A stretch of 64,000 nucleotides of DNA from Alphaproteobacteria bacterium. Lineage in GTDB: Bacteria; Pseudomonadota; Alphaproteobacteria; Caulobacterales; Caulobacteraceae. The notes below the pieces were generated by a model that was not told the origin of the DNA, ran no database searches, and saw nothing but the letters and a program-made list of their open reading frames with translations. Where the stretch lies: contig JAHJME010000036.1 in NCBI GenBank assembly GCA_018821435.1, positions 1 through 64,000 on the forward strand. Direction: 5' to 3'. Of the stretch, positions 59,323-64,000 are shown piece by piece (the stretch's first letter is position 1; the number at the start of each line of letters is the position of its first letter). The translations under genes were made by a program, and so were the position numbers.

Positions 59323-59769
59323 CTAGGCCGACGGCAGGTCTTGCTGCGGCACGCGCAGGATGCGGATCTCCTTCGTGCCGCGGCCGCCCTGGACCATGAC
59401 CGTGCGCTTGGAGATCTTCCAGCGGCCGCCATCGAAGCGGTGCTCGTCGACGTAACGTCCCCAAAGCTCCATCGTCGCGTCGTCGCGCAACTGGTGCCAG
59501 GCGTAGATGTACGAGACGGAACTCGCCGTCTCGGCGCCCGTCCGGGTCACGCGGATGTTCGAGAGGTGATGGCTCAGCGCCCGGAACTTCTTGAGCAGGC
59601 CCAGCACCTTGGTGCGAAGGGCCGGGCGCCCCTCGGTTCCGCCGCCTTCCTCGAAGACCACGTCGTCCGTGAAGAGCTCGATCCACTCGTCCAGGCGCTT
59701 CTCGTCGAGGAGCGCGCAATAGTCGTAGAGCGTTTCCGTCACCGCCGCGCGCACGTCGTCGTCCGTCAT
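59323..59769 (-). CDS. SnoaL/NTF2-like protein
   Basis: A 148-residue NTF2-fold protein: LYDYCALLDEKRLDEWIELF, RALSHHLSNIRV, WHQLRDDATMELWGRYVDEH. It resembles the small (beta) subunit of Rieske oxygenases as well as SnoaL cyclases. It is clearly related to the divergent protein at 60026 (same DYC, EEG and SHHLSN positions). Its gene abuts the MDR reductase gene with no gap. Confidence 0.87.
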   Translation of the reverse strand: MTDDDVRAAVTETLYDYCALLDEKRLDEWIELFTDDVVFEEGGGTEGRPALRTKVLGLLKKFRALSHHLSNIRVTRTGAETASSVSYIYAWHQLRDDATMELWGRYVDEHRFDGGRWKISKRTVMVQGGRGTKEIRILRVPQQDLPSA

Positions 59770-59896
59770 GTCGTCCCCTCCACTCGGCCAGGTCCGCGGG
59801 TCTCCAGGTTTAGGCCGGGCCAGAGCCGCGCCTGGGCGCGAGCCAACCCGCCGCGGTCGTCGCCTTGGCGGCGATCGCCCTGAGCCCGGTGTGCAA

Positions 59897-59911
59897 ACCC
59901 TAGTGCAGGGT
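59897..59911. other. Short inverted repeat between the divergent SnoaL genes
   Basis: ACCCT-AGTGC-AGGGT is an exact 5+5 inverted repeat roughly midway in the 256-base divergent region. Apart from this and general promoter space, I see nothing else in the gap. Regulatory use is speculative. Confidence 0.3.
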
Positions 59912-60025
59912 CGCCGGCCTTCGCGGCCCCAATCGTGCGTCGGTCAAGTTTTCGAATGAAGCGGCAGGGTGTGCCCGCTGCCCGCGTCAGCAGAGTGCGC
60001 CGGCGACCAGGGGAGAACGTTCGGA

Positions 60026-60487
60026 ATGGTGGATTGGGAGACTTTCAGCGCCGCGCAGGCGCCGCTGTTCGACTATTGCCGGTTCATCGACGAGGGCCGC
60101 GTGGATGACTTCGCGGAGATCTTCACCGCGGATGCGATCCTCGAAGAAGGCCCGACCCCGACCCGTGGGCGCGAGGCGATCCGTGCGCTCGCCTCGGCGG
60201 TGGTCGCCCGATACCGTTCGACGAGCCACCACCTGTCCAACGTCCGGATGGAGGCGCTCGGTGCGGGCCGTCTTCGTGCGACGTCCTATGTCTATGCCTG
60301 GCACGAGCCTGCCGAACCGGGCGAAGACCTGCACATCTGGGCGCGATACATCGACGAACTTCGCCTCGACGACGGCCGCTGGCGGATCGCCCATCGCCGG
60401 CTCGAACTGGCGGGCGCGCGGGGCTTGAAGCGCGATCCAGGGTTCGCCTGGGCGCCCCGAGCGGGACGTGCGATGGGCGAGGTCTGA
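60026..60487 (+). CDS. SnoaL/NTF2-like protein, paralogue of the divergent neighbour
   Basis: A 153-residue NTF2-fold protein: LFDYCRFIDEGRVDDFAEIF, STSHHLSNVRMEAL, YAWHEPAEPGEDLHIWARYIDE. It parallels the divergent 148-residue protein along its length and probably arose from it by duplication. Like that protein it could be a Rieske beta-subunit-like partner or an isomerase/cyclase. GGGGAGAA lies about 10 bases before the ATG at 60026. Confidence 0.87.
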   Translation: MVDWETFSAAQAPLFDYCRFIDEGRVDDFAEIFTADAILEEGPTPTRGREAIRALASAVVARYRSTSHHLSNVRMEALGAGRLRATSYVYAWHEPAEPGEDLHIWARYIDELRLDDGRWRIAHRRLELAGARGLKRDPGFAWAPRAGRAMGEV

Positions 60488-60533
60488 CGCGCCGGCCGCG
60501 CATCAAAGACCGTATTTCCGCCAAAGGCGGCGC

Positions 60534-60563
60534 TTCTGCCGAACGGATGGCGTGTTCTGCCGA
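60534..60563. promoter_or_regulatory. Direct repeats upstream of the TonB-dependent receptor
   Basis: TTCTGCCGA occurs at 60534-60542 and again at 60555-60563, exactly 21 bases (two helical turns) apart in the same orientation. A weaker relative, TTCCGCCAA, begins at 60516. They lie about 150 bases before the receptor ATG. This arrangement suggests side-by-side binding of an activator or repressor. Confidence 0.45.
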
Positions 60564-60712
60564 GCGCATTTCGCCTGTCGGCGCCAGCCTATCAGGATCG
60601 CCGGCGCACGTCGGCCCGCTCCGATGACGCTGGCGCCCGGCAAGGGCCACGTTCCCGGTCGGCTCAACACACACGATGCGCACAACAGCATCGGTTCATA
60701 AGGGGGGATTGA

Positions 60713-62989
60713 ATGTCTCGATCGAACGCTCGGACCATCAGGCTGGCGCTGCTGGCCGGAGTCGCTAGCGCGGCGGCCGCGCAAGGCGCCTACGCCGCCG
60801 ACACGACATCGGTGGAAAGCGAGGTCACCGAGGTGATCGTCACCGCCCAGAAGCGGGAGGAGCGCGTGATCGACGTGCCGATCTCCATGACGGCCCTCGG
60901 CGGCGAGACGCTGCAGCGCGCGCGGGTGACCGACGTGCAGGGACTGGCTCGCGTCGTTCCCGGCTTCACCTTCGAAGACAGCCTGATCTCTTCCGGCGCG
61001 CGGGCTCGCATCCGCGGCATCGGCAGCCCCACCTTCACCAGCGGCGTCGAGACCAGCGTCAGCGTCGCGATCGACGGCGTGGTGACCGGCCCGACCGGTT
61101 CGGGCCTGTCCAACATGTTCGACGTCGGCCACGTCGAGGTTCTGCGCGGGCCCCAGGGCACCCTGTTCGGCAAGAACGCCACCGCCGGCGCCGTCGCGGT
61201 GGTCTCGCGCGCGCCGACCCGGGACTTCCAGGCCTATCTGAACGTGTCGCAGACCTGGGACGACTTCTCGGACAAGACCAACTTCACGACGACCCGCACC
61301 GAGGGCGCCGTCAGCGGCCCGATCACCGAGAACACCCGGGCCCGTTTCGCCTTCTTCACCCGCGTGGACGGCGAAGGCGCCGCCTACAACAACTTCAAGA
61401 AGACCGACGAGAACCGCCGCAATCAATGGGGCTCGCGCATCAGCCTGGTCCACGAGGCGGGCCCGCTGACCCTCGACTTCCGGGCGTCCTACGTCGAGAC
61501 CGCCGACCGCTGTTGCGGTCCGACGTTCCGCGAGGTCGACCCGAGCGCGGTGACCCTCGGGAACGTCCCGCTGCTGCTTCGCCTCGCAGCGGCGAACAAC
61601 ATCATCATTGGACCCAAGAACCGCGACTCCATGGCGTCCGATCGGGTGGGCGAGGAGACCCAGACCATCCACGCCGCGTTGCAGGCCGACTATGACCTGG
61701 GCAACGGCTTCTCGATCCGCTCCGTCACCGGCGCACGCAAGTGGAACTCGTACGGTGAGGACGACTCCGAGCGCCTGGCGGTCGACCTCGCCGACGCCAC
61801 TTTCGGCAACATCACGCTGAACCTGTTCACCCAGGAGTTCCAGCTGCTGTCGCCGCAGGACAAGCCGTTCAAGTACGTCGTCGGCGTCTATTTCTACGAC
61901 CAGAAGCTCCAGGACGCCTTCGGGGTGGGCGGCGCGCTCGGCACGGCCAACCGGCTGCAGGGCCTGAGCATCGCCACCAGCCTGAACCGCGTGAAGAACT
62001 ACGCCGCCTTCGCCAACGGGACCTGGCGCTTCGCCGAGTCCTGGGAACTGCTCGGCGGCCTGCGGATCCTGTACGAGGACCAGTCGCTGGAAGGCGTGCG
62101 GACCGGAAGCTTCTTCGGCCCCAACCGCCCGTTCAATTCGATCTCGACCGACGACACCAACTGGGTCGGCCGCATGGGCGTTCGCTACAACCCCAACAGC
62201 GACACGTCGGTCTTCTTCACCGTCAGCCGCGGTTACAAGGGCGCCGGGCTCAACAATTCCAACAGCGGCCCCTTCTTCTCGCCGGCCAACAACGCGGACC
62301 CGATCCTGCGGCCCGAGACGGTGATGAACTACGAACTGGGGACCAAGAACCGCTGGCTGGGCGGTCGCCTGCAGACGAACGTCGTCGCCTACTTCTCCAA
62401 GTTCAAGGACTTCCAGACGTCGGCCTTCGACGGCGCGTCCAACACCTTCTCGCTGCGCAACGCCGGTTCGATCGAGATCAAGGGTCTGGAAGTCGACGCC
62501 ACGGCCCAGCCCTGGCGCGGCGCCAACATCAACCTGGGCGCCGCCTGGACCGACGCCAAGTTCTCGGACTTCCGCGGCGCGCCTTGCACCGCCCTGCAGA
62601 CGACCCTGCGTCAGTGCCCGATCACCGGCCAGGATCTGTCGGGCCGCAAGGTGGACGGCAATCCCGAGTGGCAGCTCTCGGTGATCGGCCGTCAGGACTT
62701 CGACCTCGGCAAGATCCCGGCCTATGCGACCGTGGAATACGCCTGGCGCAGCAAGGTGAACTACAACTCCGACCTGGATCCGATGCTGGTCCAGAAGGGG
62801 TACGGGCTGACCAACCTGCGCCTCGGCGGCAACGTGAATGAGCACGTCGAGATCGGGGCCTTCGTCGAGAACCTGTTCAACAAGTCCTACGCGCTCCGGA
62901 TCTCGCCGGCGCCGCTGCTGCCGGGGGTCACCTCGCAGTATCTCGCGCCCGGCCGGATCTTCGGTGTCGAGCTTCGGTACACCTACTAG
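60713..62989 (+). CDS. TonB-dependent outer-membrane receptor
   Basis: A 758-residue outer-membrane transporter. A signal peptide (cleavage after AYA, about residue 28) is followed by a TonB box-like EVIVTAQKREE (about 40-50), the plug domain (VPGFTFEDSL, IRGIGSP, VEVLRGPQGTLFGKNATAGAV) and a 22-strand-type barrel ending in FGVELRYTY. There is no STN signalling domain. The sphingomonad/Caulobacter 'pesticin-like' plug type often imports large hydrophobic or polyphenolic compounds. It likely brings in the pathway substrate. Confidence 0.95.
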   Translation: MSRSNARTIRLALLAGVASAAAAQGAYAADTTSVESEVTEVIVTAQKREERVIDVPISMTALGGETLQRARVTDVQGLARVVPGFTFEDSLISSGARARIRGIGSPTFTSGVETSVSVAIDGVVTGPTGSGLSNMFDVGHVEVLRGPQGTLFGKNATAGAVAVVSRAPTRDFQAYLNVSQTWDDFSDKTNFTTTRTEGAVSGPITENTRARFAFFTRVDGEGAAYNNFKKTDENRRNQWGSRISLVHEAGPLTLDFRASYVETADRCCGPTFREVDPSAVTLGNVPLLLRLAAANNIIIGPKNRDSMASDRVGEETQTIHAALQADYDLGNGFSIRSVTGARKWNSYGEDDSERLAVDLADATFGNITLNLFTQEFQLLSPQDKPFKYVVGVYFYDQKLQDAFGVGGALGTANRLQGLSIATSLNRVKNYAAFANGTWRFAESWELLGGLRILYEDQSLEGVRTGSFFGPNRPFNSISTDDTNWVGRMGVRYNPNSDTSVFFTVSRGYKGAGLNNSNSGPFFSPANNADPILRPETVMNYELGTKNRWLGGRLQTNVVAYFSKFKDFQTSAFDGASNTFSLRNAGSIEIKGLEVDATAQPWRGANINLGAAWTDAKFSDFRGAPCTALQTTLRQCPITGQDLSGRKVDGNPEWQLSVIGRQDFDLGKIPAYATVEYAWRSKVNYNSDLDPMLVQKGYGLTNLRLGGNVNEHVEIGAFVENLFNKSYALRISPAPLLPGVTSQYLAPGRIFGVELRYTY

Positions 62990-63006
62990 CGGTCGTCCTC
63001 CCAAAC

Positions 63007-63030
63007 TCCGGCGCGGTTCGCCGCGCCGGA
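63007..63030 (+). terminator. Rho-independent terminator with TTCG tetraloop
   Basis: TCCGGCGCGG-TTCG-CCGCGCCGGA is a perfect 10-bp stem with a UUCG tetraloop, followed by CCCTTTTCG. It lies 18 bases after the TonB-dependent receptor stop and should end that transcript, partly separating it from the permease gene that starts 38 bases later. Confidence 0.9.
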
Positions 63031-63067
63031 CCCTTTTCGACCGTCTCCCGTCCGTCACGAGGTAGCG

Positions 63068-64000
63068 ATGACCATCCAGACCAGGGCCGCGCGGCCCGGC
63101 AGGAGCGCAGGCGCGTCCTTGGGCGAGGCCGACTGGCCCAATCCGACATATGCGTGGTGCGTCGTCGGGCTGCTCATGCTGGCGTTCACCAGCTCGTTCA
63201 TCGACCGCCAGATCCTGACGCTGCTGGTCGGCCCCATCCGCGCCGACCTGGGCATCACCGACACGCAGTTCAGCCTGCTGGTCGGCCTGGCCTTCTCGCT
63301 CTTCTACGCCTTCTGGGGGCTGCCGCTGGCTTACGCCGCGGATCGCTACAGCCGTCGTTGGATCATCGCGATCGGGGTCTTCGTCTGGAGCGTGATGACG
63401 ATCGCCAGCGGCCTGGCCGACAGCTACTGGCACCTGTTCCTGGCGCGCATGGGCGTGGGCATCGGCGAGGCGACGTTGACGCCGGCCGCCGCGTCCCTGA
63501 TCGCCGACTACTTCTCCCGCGAGAGACGAGGCCGCGCGATGGCGGTCTACGCGACCGGCGTCTACTGGGGCTCGGGCCTGGCCCTGCTGACCGGTGGGGC
63601 GGTGCTGAACCTGATCGCGGCGATGCCGTCGCTGTCGTCCTCGGCGTTCGCCGGTTTCGAGCCTTGGCAGATCGTGTTCTTCCTGGTCGGCGCGCCCGGC
63701 TTCGTCATCGCCGGCCTTATGCTCCTGATCCGCGAGCCCGTGCGCCGCGGGGCGGTCGGTCCGGTGGACGGCGTGGGTCAGGCGCGGCCCAAGCTGGCGC
63801 CGTTCCTGCGCGAGAATGCGCGGACGATCCTGACAATGTTCCTGGGCTTCAGCTTCCTGGGCGTCGTGGTCATCGGTTACCTCACCTGGATACCCGCCAT
63901 CTTCATGCGCAAGTTCGCCTGGACGGCGGAGGACGTGGGTTTCGCCTTCGGGCTGATCGTCATGCTGTTCGGCACCGGCGGCATCCTGGCCGGCGGCTGG
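63068..64000 (+). CDS. Major facilitator transporter, spinster-like, truncated by window end
   Basis: The first 311 codons of an inner-membrane MFS protein; the frame is still open at the window edge. SSFIDRQILTLLVGPIRADL and TDTQFSLLVGLAFSLFYAFW begin it, and AYAADRYSRRWIIA is the loop between helices 2 and 3. At least seven further hydrophobic segments follow. This spinster-like type commonly sits next to TonB-dependent receptors in Caulobacterales and Sphingomonadales and probably completes import of the same substrate across the inner membrane. The ATG at 63068 follows GAGGTAGC. Confidence 0.88.
   Translation, partial: MTIQTRAARPGRSAGASLGEADWPNPTYAWCVVGLLMLAFTSSFIDRQILTLLVGPIRADLGITDTQFSLLVGLAFSLFYAFWGLPLAYAADRYSRRWIIAIGVFVWSVMTIASGLADSYWHLFLARMGVGIGEATLTPAAASLIADYFSRERRGRAMAVYATGVYWGSGLALLTGGAVLNLIAAMPSLSSSAFAGFEPWQIVFFLVGAPGFVIAGLMLLIREPVRRGAVGPVDGVGQARPKLAPFLRENARTILTMFLGFSFLGVVVIGYLTWIPAIFMRKFAWTAEDVGFAFGLIVMLFGTGGILAGGW

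Noticed and set aside
60503..63433. 976-codon open frame antisense to the TonB-dependent receptor
   Set aside because: It has no recognisable domain and is rich in Arg/Asp/Gly/His as expected for an antisense shadow; the opposite strand has a full-length receptor with signal peptide, plug and barrel.
42674..64000. Prophage or integrative element carrying the F420 island
   Set aside because: No integrase, transposase, tRNA or direct-repeat attachment ends were seen within the window; base composition looks similar by eye. Transfer remains possible but unsupported here.

Overview
The window is 64 kb of high-GC, densely coded DNA from an alphaproteobacterium, most likely Caulobacteraceae (Phenylobacterium/Caulobacter type). 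That placement is inferred from gene content: CobS, a J-domain/BolA pair, a UrcA protein, a TonB-dependent receptor, many acyl-CoA enzymes and alphaproteobacterial-type palindromic repeats. I saw no rRNA, tRNA, CRISPR array, transposase or phage gene. No gene-free stretch exceeds about 300 bases.

The first third (1-32.3 kb) is mixed housekeeping and accessory metabolism. It holds cobS, a TauD/TfdA dioxygenase, a major facilitator permease, two PLP aminotransferases, an exported amidohydrolase, an aldo/keto reductase, an acyl-CoA ligase with an exported metallo-beta-lactamase-fold hydrolase, a GntR-SPFH pair, a large serine hydrolase, J-domain and BolA proteins, a paoABC-like molybdenum aldehyde oxidoreductase operon, a stand-alone receiver, pirin, an exported cyclophilin, a dicarboxylate symporter and a 1209-residue hydantoinase/oxoprolinase. 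Five copies of a palindromic repeat lie in this part and just beyond it, one of them in frame inside the hydantoinase gene.

The second part (32.3-42.7 kb) turns to catabolism. It has a TerB/J-domain protein, an ABM monooxygenase with an acyl-CoA dehydrogenase, a Baeyer-Villiger type monooxygenase divergent from an acyl-CoA ligase, a TetR regulator, two short-chain dehydrogenases and a thiolase. The two divergent intergenic regions that bracket the TetR gene carry matching inverted repeats.

The third part (42.7-64 kb) is the most notable. It contains a complete recognisable set for the deazaflavin cofactor F420: cofD and cofE in one operon; npdG, cofC and a bifunctional fbiC in another. The second operon appears to continue into a short-chain dehydrogenase and two acyl-CoA ligases, one resembling steroid side-chain ligases. 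An AraC regulator and an unusual double-TetR protein sit between the halves. Divergent from npdG is an operon of a Rieske oxygenase, a luciferase-like F420-type oxidoreductase and a tandem SnoaL protein. An MDR reductase, two further SnoaL-like proteins, a TonB-dependent receptor and a permease follow.

The working interpretation is a self-contained island: import of a hydrophobic polycyclic compound (perhaps steroid- or terpenoid-like), activation to CoA thioesters, ring attack by Rieske and Baeyer-Villiger oxygenases, and F420-dependent redox steps with cofactor synthesis encoded alongside. The enzyme families are read from sequence; the substrate and the linkage are inference.
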